A DNA stretch of 50,180 nt from a virus: positions 1-50,180 of the IMG/VR virus record IMGVR_UViG_3300021963_000185. One strand, given 5' to 3'. The position numbers and the translations under genes were made by a program. Shown here piece by piece: positions 17,635 through 24,943 of this stretch (its first letter is position 1; every line of letters begins with the position of its first letter). Under the pieces are notes generated by a model that saw only the letters and a program-made list of their open reading frames with translations, had not been told where the DNA came from and ran no database searches.

Positions 17635-17676
17635 ACACTCTCAGACGATTTTGTTTTAAAAAAATCGCGTGAGTGT
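17635..17676 (-). promoter_or_regulatory. Stem-loop between tail chaperone and tape measure
   Basis: Two nested inverted repeats, ACACTC / GAGTGT (17635-17640 with 17671-17676) and CGATTTT / AAAATCG (17646-17652 with 17661-17667), form one long hairpin. It sits in the gap after the frameshift extension stop (17691) and just before the tape measure ribosome site. No U-tract follows on the minus strand, so it is more likely an mRNA processing, stability or translation-control element than a terminator. Confidence 0.45.
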
Positions 17677-17690
17677 AGGGCGGCTAGACG

Positions 17691-18397
17691 TTAGCCGGAG
17701 GCTCTCGCCCTGCGTTCCTGCTCTTCGCGGTCGTTACTTATAACTTTAGCACAGGCAAGCCGAATCAGCCATTCTTCCTCATCGGAGTCAAGAATCCTAA
17801 TTGGGTCTGTACCGAACAATTCACCTAGTCTGGCCGCAGATATGACCAGAGGGTCTTCAACTAGTTCGTCGAAGACCCCTTCGTAGGGTCCTCAACGTCA
17901 ACCGAGTCTGAATATCCAGCGGCGTCAAGGATTGAGAGAGCTGCTGCTTCAATATGCGGGTCAACGCCGAAAAACTCACGGACGCAGTCAGGTAGGGGTC
18001 TAGTTGTCTGTGTCATTTCAAGAATTGCAGGAGAAGCAAATGTGAGCTCATTGCTATTGTCGTCAAACACTTCTTCATCGTCAAACAGTATGCCAATCGT
18101 TGTATGACCGATGACCGAACATGCAAAACGGGTTGCATCCATACCGTTTCTGGTGTCTTCACCAGCCTGCTTACGCCAGTTTTTCATCTGGTTCTGCGTG
18201 ATATTCGGGCTAATCTTTATCTTTACGCCCGGACGTTCTGGAACTGGAATATAAACAACAGGTCTCTCGACCTTCTTCTTGATGACGGAAGAGAGCTTCT
18301 GTAGGGGAGTCTCGTTCGCTGGAAGGGCTGGAGTCTTAGCCTTTGCCTTGTTTGAGGCGGCCTCGTCTGTTGTGTAAAGTTCGTTGTTATCGCTCAT
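17691..18397 (-). CDS. Tail assembly chaperone, long form made by -1 frameshift
   Basis: The upstream frame (residues 1-178, ending at TAG 17861) is overlapped in the -1 frame by an open extension of 61 codons ending in TAA at 17691. Slipping back one base on the GGGG run (17876-17879; zero-frame codons AAG GGG TCT) joins PTKG to VFDELVEDPLVISAARLGEL and continues to EEQERRARASG. The extension is acidic and helical, like the T part of G/GT-type chaperones, and ends just before the tape measure gene. Such paired short and long chaperones guide tape measure folding in nearly all long-tailed phages. The frame relation is seen directly; the slip is inferred. Confidence 0.7.
17861..18397 (-). CDS. 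Tail assembly chaperone, short form (178 aa)
   Basis: ATG start at 18397. The product has a charged disordered N-terminus (residues 1-45), a region with VYIPVPERPGVKIKISPNIT and a helical C-terminal half (ATRFACSVIGHTTIGILFDD, then PDCVREFFGVDPHIEAAALSIL). It lies between the tail tube and tape measure genes, the fixed position of the G-type chaperone. Most ribosomes should terminate at TAG 17861, giving this abundant form. The alternative -1 product is annotated separately. Confidence 0.75.
   Translation of the reverse strand: MSDNNELYTTDEAASNKAKAKTPALPANETPLQKLSSVIKKKVERPVVYIPVPERPGVKIKISPNITQNQMKNWRKQAGEDTRNGMDATRFACSVIGHTTIGILFDDEEVFDDNSNELTFASPAILEMTQTTRPLPDCVREFFGVDPHIEAAALSILDAAGYSDSVDVEDPTKGSSTN
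17876..17881 (-). promoter_or_regulatory. Predicted -1 ribosomal frameshift site
   Basis: On the minus strand the zero-frame codons AAG GGG contain four consecutive G. The tRNA on GGG can re-pair perfectly one base back, while AAG to GAA would not, so this fits a single-tRNA slip on GGG rather than a canonical X-XXY-YYZ heptamer. Downstream pairing was not established. Confidence 0.55.
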
Positions 18398-18449
18398 GGA
18401 TGAGAACTTAGCACACTGTTCTGCGTGCTGTGTGAACTAGCCGAAATTA

Positions 18450-18929
18450 TCAGCCAGCAGCACCAGCTCCGGACTCAACGTCCGAGATTGCAAATGTCAA
18501 CGAGAAGGTTGCTGGAGCACCTGACGAAGAGTCGCCGTCAGGCTCTGTAATTCCGACCAGAAGAGCCTTGGAGTAAACGCGGTCTGTGCCTGGAACTTTG
18601 AGGTCGCAGTCGAATGTCTCAACTGTGATGTCGTATTCCGCACGGCCGACCAGGGGTCGCAGGGAAGCAATCTTCTCGCCGATACCCGTGGCCGAGTCAG
18701 ACGCAACGCGGTCATCGTCATAATGAGCAGTCAGGGTGATATCCCCGACTTCTGATGGGGCGCAGAGAACCGTGGGGCGCAGCTTCCCGCCCTCGTAAAT
18801 CTTCTCAACCGATGCCGTAATTTCGCCACCGGAAACCTGAGCAAAGTAAAAGCTTGTCCACTTGGGGTGCTTATCCGGTGCTACCGGAACAATGCTCGCT
18901 AGTACTTGACGCTGAGATACTTTTGCCAT
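18450..18929 (-). CDS. Tail tube protein (159 aa)
   Basis: ATG start. The product is beta-rich and of the usual size for a myovirus tube subunit (SFYFAQVSGGEITASVEKIY, LCAPSEVGDITLTAHYDDDR, AEYDITVETFDCD, FSLTFAISDVESG). It lies between the sheath and the tail chaperone, the conserved position of the tube gene. It would stack in rings inside the sheath to form the DNA channel. The family is inferred from size, strand pattern and order rather than from a signature motif. Confidence 0.7.
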   Translation of the reverse strand: MAKVSQRQVLASIVPVAPDKHPKWTSFYFAQVSGGEITASVEKIYEGGKLRPTVLCAPSEVGDITLTAHYDDDRVASDSATGIGEKIASLRPLVGRAEYDITVETFDCDLKVPGTDRVYSKALLVGITEPDGDSSSGAPATFSLTFAISDVESGAGAAG

Positions 18930-18943
18930 ATTTCTGTCCCTCT

Positions 18944-20464
18944 CTAGACGACGCTAGCTGTTAGGTTCGACTTGATGATGTCGACTTCAATTTTGTCGCC
19001 GACGCTGCTTGTTCTTACCCCAACCTTTGCCTTAACGGTGCCGCCAGCAAGCTGGCTAACAGGGTTGAGGGCTGCGTCGCATCGAACGGTGTAGCCGTTG
19101 TCGACTTTCTTACCGTTTGCATCGAATGCCTGGAACAGCGCTCCCTGCTCGCGAAGTGGAGCAAGAATCGCTATCAGTCTCGAAGTTATAGCCGAGAAAA
19201 TTGTGTCACGACCGTCAATCACGCCAAACACCAAGTCTTCCAGTGAGCGCTGTGACTCCACAACAACGTGGTTGACAATTTCCTGCGTTGTGATGAATCT
19301 AAAGTTCTCATCATCGAACGACAAGGCGCGAGCACCGTAGATTCTCACCGAGTTCTGGATAATTCTGATTGCGTTGATGTTGTTAAGGTCGAGCGTGTCG
19401 CCATTTGCTTTATTGATGTCTGCTGCGACACCTGAAACCCATCTTCCGGCTGAAATCAGACCTGCAGCTGGGACCTGAGCGCCAGCCTGGTTGTGCGCGA
19501 GGGCACGCTTAGCGGCAACGTAGCCGTCAGCAGGGATTCTGCGAGTTACACCAGCAGTTGTTGTCGGAACGTCTACCCATGGGTAGTACATGGCTCCGTG
19601 CTCAGAGCCATCGACTGTTGATAGGTAAAGCGACTTAGATGCGGCCTCAGTAACGCTGTCATCAACTCCAGCGTGAGTGATGGCGATTCTGTTATATGCG
19701 TTCGCATGGGCGATTAGCGCATTTGAGATTGTAGGTTCGGCCTTTGTTGTTCCGTCATAGTCGGTGTAAGGACTAGCACCAGCAACGCGACCAGCTGTTT
19801 CACCGTCAGGAATTGCGACTGCACCGGTTCCGTATGCGTCGTTGAACAGGTCAAGACCATCAACTAGAGCAGCGTCATCAACGTTTGCAATGTCGTCGGT
19901 GCCTGCTGAAAGTGCGGTAGACGCAAGAGGGGCCGGGATTGTTGCGGCCCCAGCTGTTACATCTGCGGAGATATAGCGAGAAGCAACTGAGCTTAGGTTA
20001 ATTCTTCCTGCAGCCTGAGCAACAGTCGTGACTGTTCCGGTCGAGTACACAACGTCACCATCAAGAGCAACCGATATAACGAATGTTGATGCGGTTGGGT
20101 TTGTGACCGTAATTTCAACATCTGAGCTCCATGCACCAGGGCCGTTTGCTGAGATTGTCATTACTGGGTCATCGGATGAATCATCCAAGACGAGCGAACC
20201 TGAAGTTGCGCCGCTACCGACTACGCGAGCCACGTAGCACTGGGTACCGCCCTCTTCGAAAAATGTTTCGACTGTTGGGTGCAGATATGAATAGGAAACA
20301 TAGCCACCGTAGAAGCTTTCGAATTCAGCAATACTCTGCACCAAAGTTGCAGAATCGACTGGGCCACGTGCAGCGAGACCTACAAAGAAGGCCTGCGAAG
20401 ACTCGCGAACTGTCGCTGATGATGGGCCCGTTCTTACTGCTGTTGAGATAACTACGCCTGGCAT
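18944..20464 (-). CDS. Contractile tail sheath protein (506 aa)
   Basis: ATG start. The N-terminal region (PGVVISTAVRTGPSSA, AFFVGLAARGPVDSATLVQS, FESFYGGYVSYSYLHPTVET, CYVARVVG) is the signature of phage tail sheath proteins. The C-terminal part (IRIIQNSVRIYGARALSF, YTVRCDAALNP, KVGVRTSSVGDKIEVDII) matches the conserved domain that carries the contractile linkages. Residues about 100-290 form a variable outer domain. Length is normal for the family. This gene shows that the phage is a myovirus. A 120-base gap with a possible hairpin precedes it. Confidence 0.9.
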   Translation of the reverse strand: MPGVVISTAVRTGPSSATVRESSQAFFVGLAARGPVDSATLVQSIAEFESFYGGYVSYSYLHPTVETFFEEGGTQCYVARVVGSGATSGSLVLDDSSDDPVMTISANGPGAWSSDVEITVTNPTASTFVISVALDGDVVYSTGTVTTVAQAAGRINLSSVASRYISADVTAGAATIPAPLASTALSAGTDDIANVDDAALVDGLDLFNDAYGTGAVAIPDGETAGRVAGASPYTDYDGTTKAEPTISNALIAHANAYNRIAITHAGVDDSVTEAASKSLYLSTVDGSEHGAMYYPWVDVPTTTAGVTRRIPADGYVAAKRALAHNQAGAQVPAAGLISAGRWVSGVAADINKANGDTLDLNNINAIRIIQNSVRIYGARALSFDDENFRFITTQEIVNHVVVESQRSLEDLVFGVIDGRDTIFSAITSRLIAILAPLREQGALFQAFDANGKKVDNGYTVRCDAALNPVSQLAGGTVKAKVGVRTSSVGDKIEVDIIKSNLTASVV

Positions 20465-20585
20465 AAGACCTTCCTCTGTTTATATCGATGGGCAATGCCG
20501 TCTAACAAGTCATATTGTACAGACGGTAATACTCCAACTATTGCAACTGTTCTTAAAGAATAGTTCGATTTAAATAATAACACCT
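20465..20585 (-). promoter_or_regulatory. Sheath leader with inverted repeat
   Basis: This 121-base gap holds no ORF. On the minus strand CCGTCT (20521-20526) pairs with AGACGG (20498-20503), with a weaker inner ACA/TGT pairing. The loop contains TACAAT, which could serve as a -10 box for the abundant sheath transcript, but spacing to a -35 is poor. A leader hairpin or a promoter are both possible. Confidence 0.3.
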
Positions 20586-21212
20586 TTAGTCTGCCGTGAG
20601 CTCCGGTATTGGGTCGGATGACCCCCCACCTATAACGGTCAGTTGAATCTCGTTTGCAATCCCTATCGGCTTGCGAGAAACGACTTCGTCTATGTCCATG
20701 TTGTATCCGACATAAGCCCCAGCCATTACCCTGTCACCCTTGAGGAGTGTTAAGTCGGAGAATTCCTCCCGCATTGTCCCCTCGTCAATCATTGCTCGGA
20801 AGGAATTTCTAGAGTCGTAAGCCTTCATGCACGGATAATCAAGAAGAGCTGCGCGGATAACTGTTGTAAGCCTGTCTCGCATTATCGTTGCTTCTTCTGG
20901 GCCTTCAGTTTTCACCCACACATATGTTCTCATTGCGTAGGTGACTCGATATAGGGGGTCTGGGCCATCAAACCCAATACGCTCAAAACCAGATGTAGAT
21001 ATTGCAAGATTTACAATCAATGGCCATGTGTCTATGGCTATTGGTTCATGAACGATGTATCCCTCAGGGGACGGGAGAGTGATGTCGTCAACATTCCATC
21101 CATTTCGATAGTCAATAATTCTTACCGGAATATCTTCTTTAAGATAATTATTGACATATGCTTTGGCAAATTGAGGTCCATGCATTAGTGGGTAGCCGGG
21201 TGCATCAGCCAT
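20586..21212 (-). CDS. Probable tail terminator / tail completion protein (208 aa)
   Basis: The ATG overlaps the upstream stop (TAATG). The protein has an alpha/beta layout (YIVHEPIAIDTWPLIVNLAI, PLYRVTYAMRTYVWVKTEG, IMRDRLTTVIRAALLD) like the proteins that cap the tail tube at the neck. It lies between a gpS-like morphogenesis gene and the sheath gene, where tail terminators usually occur. No motif is decisive. Residue block TYVWVKTEGPEEATIMRDRL is typical of the family as I remember it. Confidence 0.5.
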   Translation of the reverse strand: MADAPGYPLMHGPQFAKAYVNNYLKEDIPVRIIDYRNGWNVDDITLPSPEGYIVHEPIAIDTWPLIVNLAISTSGFERIGFDGPDPLYRVTYAMRTYVWVKTEGPEEATIMRDRLTTVIRAALLDYPCMKAYDSRNSFRAMIDEGTMREEFSDLTLLKGDRVMAGAYVGYNMDIDEVVSRKPIGIANEIQLTVIGGGSSDPIPELTAD

Positions 21213-21685
21213 TATGCAAACAGCCCTTCGTCACCCTCAACGACATAGTTTGACATCTTTTCTGCTAAATCATTTAAGAAAGTCTGATTCAGAAAAACTA
21301 TTTCACGCTTTGGCATTTTGCTTGTTCCTGTTTGATGGAATTGCGCATATGGAACACCTGTTCCGAATGTTGCGGAAAGTTTGTCGATTTTGTTCACCAA
21401 TGGGTCGGACAATTCTGAAACACTTCTAAAAAGTCTTCCGCTTCTAACAAGCGTCGGAGCTCCTGGATAACGAGCCAATTTCCATGATGCATATTCGGCG
21501 CTAAGTGGTGCCCATCCACCGACCTCAAGTCCTTGCGATGTGAAATTATCGGCGAATGTTCTTTTTAGCTGCTGGTGGGCCCATCTGAATGCTGGTCTTA
21601 CGTCAGTGATTCTTTCACGTATTCCATCAATCAGGTCATCTACTTCGTCTGCCCGGACCTCTGCCTGGATTCTTATATTAGTCAT
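21212..21685 (-). CDS. Virion morphogenesis protein, P2 gpS / HK97 gp10-like (157 aa)
   Basis: ATG in TAATG overlaps at both ends. The central segment (AHQQLKRTFADNF, GGWAPLSAEYASWK, PGAPTLVRSGRLFRSV, FGTGVPYAQFHQTG) is the conserved core of the phage virion morphogenesis / tail completion family, which acts at the neck joining head to tail. Length is standard. Its neighbours, a head-tail adaptor upstream and a tail terminator downstream, agree with this role. Confidence 0.75.
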   Translation of the reverse strand: MTNIRIQAEVRADEVDDLIDGIRERITDVRPAFRWAHQQLKRTFADNFTSQGLEVGGWAPLSAEYASWKLARYPGAPTLVRSGRLFRSVSELSDPLVNKIDKLSATFGTGVPYAQFHQTGTSKMPKREIVFLNQTFLNDLAEKMSNYVVEGDEGLFA

Positions 21686-22332
21686 TACGCGACTCTGCTT
21701 CTCCTGTATTTCCTAACAGAAGCTAATTCAGTATCCAGGAATCCAGTCACCAATGGGCCAACGTTTCGTGTTTCTAAATCCTTTAGTCCGACAACGTCGT
21801 CGTGCATGTTTTGCATTTCGCGAGAAGCGGCTCTTAAAATAAGCAGCTTAAACATTGGGATATTTGCTCCATCAAGGCCTGCGGTGTATGTGATTGTTAC
21901 CTTGTCTCCGTCAAGCGCATAAAAATAGTCAATACCGAATCTTCTCTTAACGTAGTCAACTTCTTCTACTAAAGTTCTTTCGGTACTTCCTACAGGCTTA
22001 ACCTTCACATCAACAACAGAGACAACAGGTGAGTTTCTTAAATAGATGGTGTGTGGCGGCTCCGCATATTCAGACATTTCTACTGGATTTGTATTAACAA
22101 ATGAGTCTGTGTATTGAGAAGTTGGCGTTGAAAGAAAGGAACCCATTGGCACTCCACGGAATCCAGATTCAATAATGTATTCCTCTTCGAACTCTTCCAC
22201 CTCTATAGGTCTACGAAGATAGCCTTCCATCTCGGACTGGAGTCCAGCAAGAATCATGTCAGCCGCATCCTGCTGTCTAAGAGACAGTTTGATGTCCATA
22301 TACGTGACTAGGTCAGATTGAGTCACCAGCAT
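21685..22332 (-). CDS. Head-tail connector / adaptor protein (215 aa)
   Basis: ATG start. The N-terminal helices (LVTQSDLVTYMDIKLSLRQQ, AADMILAGLQSEMEGYLRRP) and the following beta region (IYLRNSPVVSVVDVKV, YALDGDKVTITYTAGL) are characteristic of gp6/gp15-type adaptor proteins that bind below the portal. The C-terminal helix (IPMFKLLILRAASREMQNM) would contact the portal ring. It is the first of the run of neck genes leading to the sheath. The portal itself is on the other strand about 9 kb away. Confidence 0.65.
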   Translation of the reverse strand: MLVTQSDLVTYMDIKLSLRQQDAADMILAGLQSEMEGYLRRPIEVEEFEEEYIIESGFRGVPMGSFLSTPTSQYTDSFVNTNPVEMSEYAEPPHTIYLRNSPVVSVVDVKVKPVGSTERTLVEEVDYVKRRFGIDYFYALDGDKVTITYTAGLDGANIPMFKLLILRAASREMQNMHDDVVGLKDLETRNVGPLVTGFLDTELASVRKYRRSRVA

Positions 22333-22365
22333 GATTAGGCTCCGAAAGTAGTCACCATTTTGCGA

Positions 22366-23007
22366 CTATCTATTTCTCTTTGGTGCTGCCTTCTTGGGAG
22401 CTGCCGACTTCTTTGCGGGAGCTGCCTTCTTTGCGGGGGCAGCCTTCTTGACAGCCTTCTTTGTGGCGTTACGAGCGGCAGCCTTCTTTTCTTGCTCTCT
22501 TTTACGCTTGGCACGAGCTTTTGCTGCAGCATCAGTCTGCTTCTTACGCTGCTTACGAACTTCTGCAAGAATTCCGCCTTGAGAGCCTCGCCCTGCCTTC
22601 TTGCCCTCGCGCGTTGCTCTGTCGTAGTCTGCTTTGTCTGCTGCATCAATCGCTGGACGGGCTTTGTAGCCCTGCTTGCGACCAATGCCTTGGCGACCTT
22701 CTGGGGTCTCGGCAAGTCCTATTGGGCCAGGACCCTTACGCTTCCGGTATAGTTTTGCCCCAAGGGCGCGCACGTCCGCCTCTGAGGCGTAGCCCTGTCT
22801 GGATAGGGATGACCTTCCTAGGCGGTTTCTTGTGCTCTTGTCCCCGAACACACGAGTCGTGTACTCATCAAGTGCTTTAAGCTTGTTTTGAACAGCAGTG
22901 CGTCTAGCACCTTTAAGGCCCTTTAGCTTACGGCGGAGTTCTTTCTCCAAATCCATAGCCGCAGCGGCGTCATCTGTAATGTCTGGGCCATAGCGTAGTC
23001 CTGGCAT
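22366..23007 (-). CDS. Basic protein with histone H1-like Lys/Ala/Pro tail (213 aa)
   Basis: ATG start. The first 150 residues are charged and helical (AAAAMDLEKELRRKLKGL, TAVQNKLKALDEYTTRVFGD, ADVRALGAKLYRKRK). The last 50 are repeats of KKAAPAKKAAPAKK type ending KRNR. Such a tail resembles linker-histone and mycobacterial Hup C-termini and would bind DNA without sequence preference. The gene opens the structural run, directly after a candidate extended -10 promoter. A head or DNA-packing role is reasonable but unproven. Overlapping ORFs in other frames here are by-products of the repeat. Confidence 0.65.
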   Translation of the reverse strand: MPGLRYGPDITDDAAAAMDLEKELRRKLKGLKGARRTAVQNKLKALDEYTTRVFGDKSTRNRLGRSSLSRQGYASEADVRALGAKLYRKRKGPGPIGLAETPEGRQGIGRKQGYKARPAIDAADKADYDRATREGKKAGRGSQGGILAEVRKQRKKQTDAAAKARAKRKREQEKKAAARNATKKAVKKAAPAKKAAPAKKSAAPKKAAPKRNR

Positions 23008-23044
23008 AAATCCCCGCTTCGGTTAAAAAGGACTTTATGCAGAG

Positions 23045-23062
23045 AGTATACCATTTTTAATA
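23045..23062 (-). promoter_or_regulatory. Candidate extended -10 promoter for the head-tail/tail operon
   Basis: On the minus strand TATTAAAAATGGTATACT contains the extended -10 TGG-TATACT. It lies in an 84-base gene-free gap, about 38 bases before the start of the basic protein gene at 23007. It is nearly identical to the element at 4655-4671. No clear -35 box is visible, as expected for extended -10 promoters. Confidence 0.45.
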
Positions 23063-23091
23063 TTTCTGGTACTAATAAAAGAACTTGATTA

Positions 23092-23649
23092 TTATCTATC
23101 CGCGTTTGGTGGCGACTCTATTGAGATGCCAAAATCATCAGTAGTCCCAGGAGGGGCTTCGACCGGAACCCATGCACGCGCATACGTATGGTCTTTTATA
23201 TTTCTGGCTTTCAAAAGCGAGTTATTTATCATCAAGGAGTATTCCTCCTTTTTCATGCACAACGTTCGTTCTAATTTTTCCGCATCTACCGTTTTAGACA
23301 TGACAAGTTTTCTTACAATCTTTGACATTGGCTTAGCAAAAAGTGCCCCTCGTGAACGGTTAAAGCGCAAATGCATCAACATCGCATCAAGGGAAGAAAC
23401 ATCGTGCTCTATTACGGGTATCTCGTCCCCCACGACGTCGGCTATCCTGCTGACCCGCGTGGCCAGGAGAAATCTTTCCGACCCGTCAATTATTTCCCCA
23501 GTTGATTTTCTCACCTGTAGGGGTTGAGTAAACCCGTAATCCATCAATGAAGCTGAAAGAGCAAGCAAATCAGGGCGCAATATGTAAGTTGATTTCCATT
23601 CTGGAACAAAAAGTTCTGATGGTTTTTTGTAGACGATTTCAAGCTTCAT
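23092..23649 (-). CDS. ParB-like nuclease-domain protein, second copy (185 aa)
   Basis: I chose ATG 23647-23649, overlapping the upstream stop by 11 bases; a TTG at 23676 is less likely. The ParB/sulfiredoxin-fold signature is present: an N-terminal PSELFVPEW region, LSASLMDYGFTQPLQVRK, IIDGSERFLLATRV and ending in LMHLRFNRSRGAL. It has no helix-turn-helix DNA-binding part of chromosomal ParB. It forms a cassette with a PAPS-reductase-like gene and another ParB-like gene, as in IbrA/IbrB pairs. The fold can be a CTPase or nuclease; the role in this phage is unknown. Confidence 0.7.
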   Translation of the reverse strand: MKLEIVYKKPSELFVPEWKSTYILRPDLLALSASLMDYGFTQPLQVRKSTGEIIDGSERFLLATRVSRIADVVGDEIPVIEHDVSSLDAMLMHLRFNRSRGALFAKPMSKIVRKLVMSKTVDAEKLERTLCMKKEEYSLMINNSLLKARNIKDHTYARAWVPVEAPPGTTDDFGISIESPPNADR

Positions 23650-24778
23650 ACACTGTGTCAATTCCTGCTTCTGCAATTCTTACTGAATCTGCTTTTGTTT
23701 TTGGTCCTACTGGTGTGGGTGAATTTACGTCTATATCGTTTAGGGCTAAATTCCTAATTAGCCAACTGACAGGGTATCCATATGGGTCTTGAAGGTGTTT
23801 TTTTCTGAACCTGGATACATATGCCTTTGCGTCCCTCTGTCTTCGTTCCCCTATTAGGTAGTCGTTGATAAACATGAGGGCACCGTCCCAGCTATGCGAA
23901 GCATACTGAGATATGAGTTTTTCTATGTCGAATTCTGTCCACCATCTGCGCTGCGCATCTATCTGTGGAAAGCATTCAAACAGTCTGTCGTAGAATTCCG
24001 GCTCTGTAGCTACAACATCGCCGATGCGCCTAATCGCTACTGAATGAAGGGGTATCCCAACTCTTGTATTACTTCCAGTTAGTGCTGCAAGGTCGTAATA
24101 CTCGCAAAATTCTGCTCCATGTTCCTCTGCAATGAACTTGAAAACATCATTCGTGTTCCAGTCATAAATAACTTTTGCAAACTTGAGAGGTATGCCAGCC
24201 TTCAACTTGTATGGGGTGACAATGTAATTTTCGTGTAGTTTTTGCACTATTGACCTGTAGCGGACCATTGACTCGCTCGCCCTGACTCCAGTTATGAAGG
24301 CAACGTTTCCCTTCTTGCCCTGCATCGTGTAGTAATCGGTCTGCTCGGGAAGTGATACGTCGTGAGTCAAGCCAAAGTGTTCGCCAGTTATTGCCCACGG
24401 CGGTATGTCTCTAACTAGACGACCCATTTTTTTGCGTGCGTTACTCCAAAGAAGGGTCGTAACTCTTGAGCCAAGAATCCATATTTCTGCTGGGTACGGA
24501 AGGCAGTACCACTCCATATCGACCCAGTCGTACTGACGGACACGCTCCGTGTACTCAACCACGGTTGGGCTGACCATTTCTTCGTCCCTGAAGATTACCT
24601 TAACCGGTCCAAGGCCGCGTTCTTCATGCACTTCTTTTGCTAAGTAAAGTACAGCAGTACTATCTTTGCCGCCAGAGAACTGAACACAGACCGTATCAAA
24701 CGTGTCGTAGACGTGTCTAATCCTCTGCCTTGCTGCGTCAACGCACGACATATCGAGGAACATTCTTTGGCGAGTCAT
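23639..24778 (-). CDS. PAPS-reductase-like (IbrA/DndC-type) PP-loop protein (379 aa)
   Basis: ATG in a TAATG overlap. Residues 35-40 are the PP-loop SGGKDS (context VCVQFSGGKDSTAVLYL), which binds ATP in the adenine-nucleotide alpha-hydrolase fold of PAPS reductases, DndC and IbrA. Other conserved features are VIFRDEEMVSPTVVEY, the tract FITGVRASESMVRYR and IPLKFAKVIYDWNTNDVF. Length agrees with IbrA proteins. It is flanked on both sides by ParB-like genes. Possible roles include a sulfur or nucleotide modification of DNA or tRNA, but no Dnd or Ssp partner is in the window. Confidence 0.75.
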   Translation of the reverse strand: MTRQRMFLDMSCVDAARQRIRHVYDTFDTVCVQFSGGKDSTAVLYLAKEVHEERGLGPVKVIFRDEEMVSPTVVEYTERVRQYDWVDMEWYCLPYPAEIWILGSRVTTLLWSNARKKMGRLVRDIPPWAITGEHFGLTHDVSLPEQTDYYTMQGKKGNVAFITGVRASESMVRYRSIVQKLHENYIVTPYKLKAGIPLKFAKVIYDWNTNDVFKFIAEEHGAEFCEYYDLAALTGSNTRVGIPLHSVAIRRIGDVVATEPEFYDRLFECFPQIDAQRRWWTEFDIEKLISQYASHSWDGALMFINDYLIGERRQRDAKAYVSRFRKKHLQDPYGYPVSWLIRNLALNDIDVNSPTPVGPKTKADSVRIAEAGIDTVYEA

Positions 24779-24942
24779 TAGTACCTAGCTATCTGGGAAA
24801 GTCTTTGGACTTCGGCCCTTAGTTCGTTTACTTCTATTAGAAGTCGTTTGCGCTCTAAGTCAACAATGTCAAAATGCCGACCGCACACAATGCGTTTTTC
24901 TTGGTCGTCATAACCACAAAGACATTTTTCTTCTGCCTTCAT
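24778..24942 (-). CDS. Small cysteine-containing protein in the ParB/PAPS cassette (54 aa)
   Basis: ATG 24940-24942 lies just after the ParB-like stop, and the ORF ends in a TAATG overlap with the PAPS-reductase gene. The peptide begins MKAEEKCLCGYDDQEKRIVC, then GRH: C7, C9, C20 and H23 could bind one zinc. A short helix (LERKRLLIEVNELRAEVQRL) with heptad spacing follows. The longer upstream reading frame lies wholly inside the ParB gene and is not used. Its place between the two cassette genes suggests a cofactor or adaptor. Confidence 0.55.
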   Translation of the reverse strand: MKAEEKCLCGYDDQEKRIVCGRHFDIVDLERKRLLIEVNELRAEVQRLSQIARY

Positions 24943-24943
24943 T

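Noticed and set aside
22335-22715. Minus-strand ORF of 126 codons over the basic protein gene
   Set aside because: It lies in another frame of the Lys/Ala/Pro repeat gene; its Arg/Gln-rich composition is a by-product of that repeat, and the 22366-23007 frame has a better start and neighbour spacing.
23650-23676. TTG start for the second ParB-like gene
   Set aside because: It would overlap the PAPS-reductase gene by 38 bases; the ATG at 23649 starts exactly at the conserved N-terminus.
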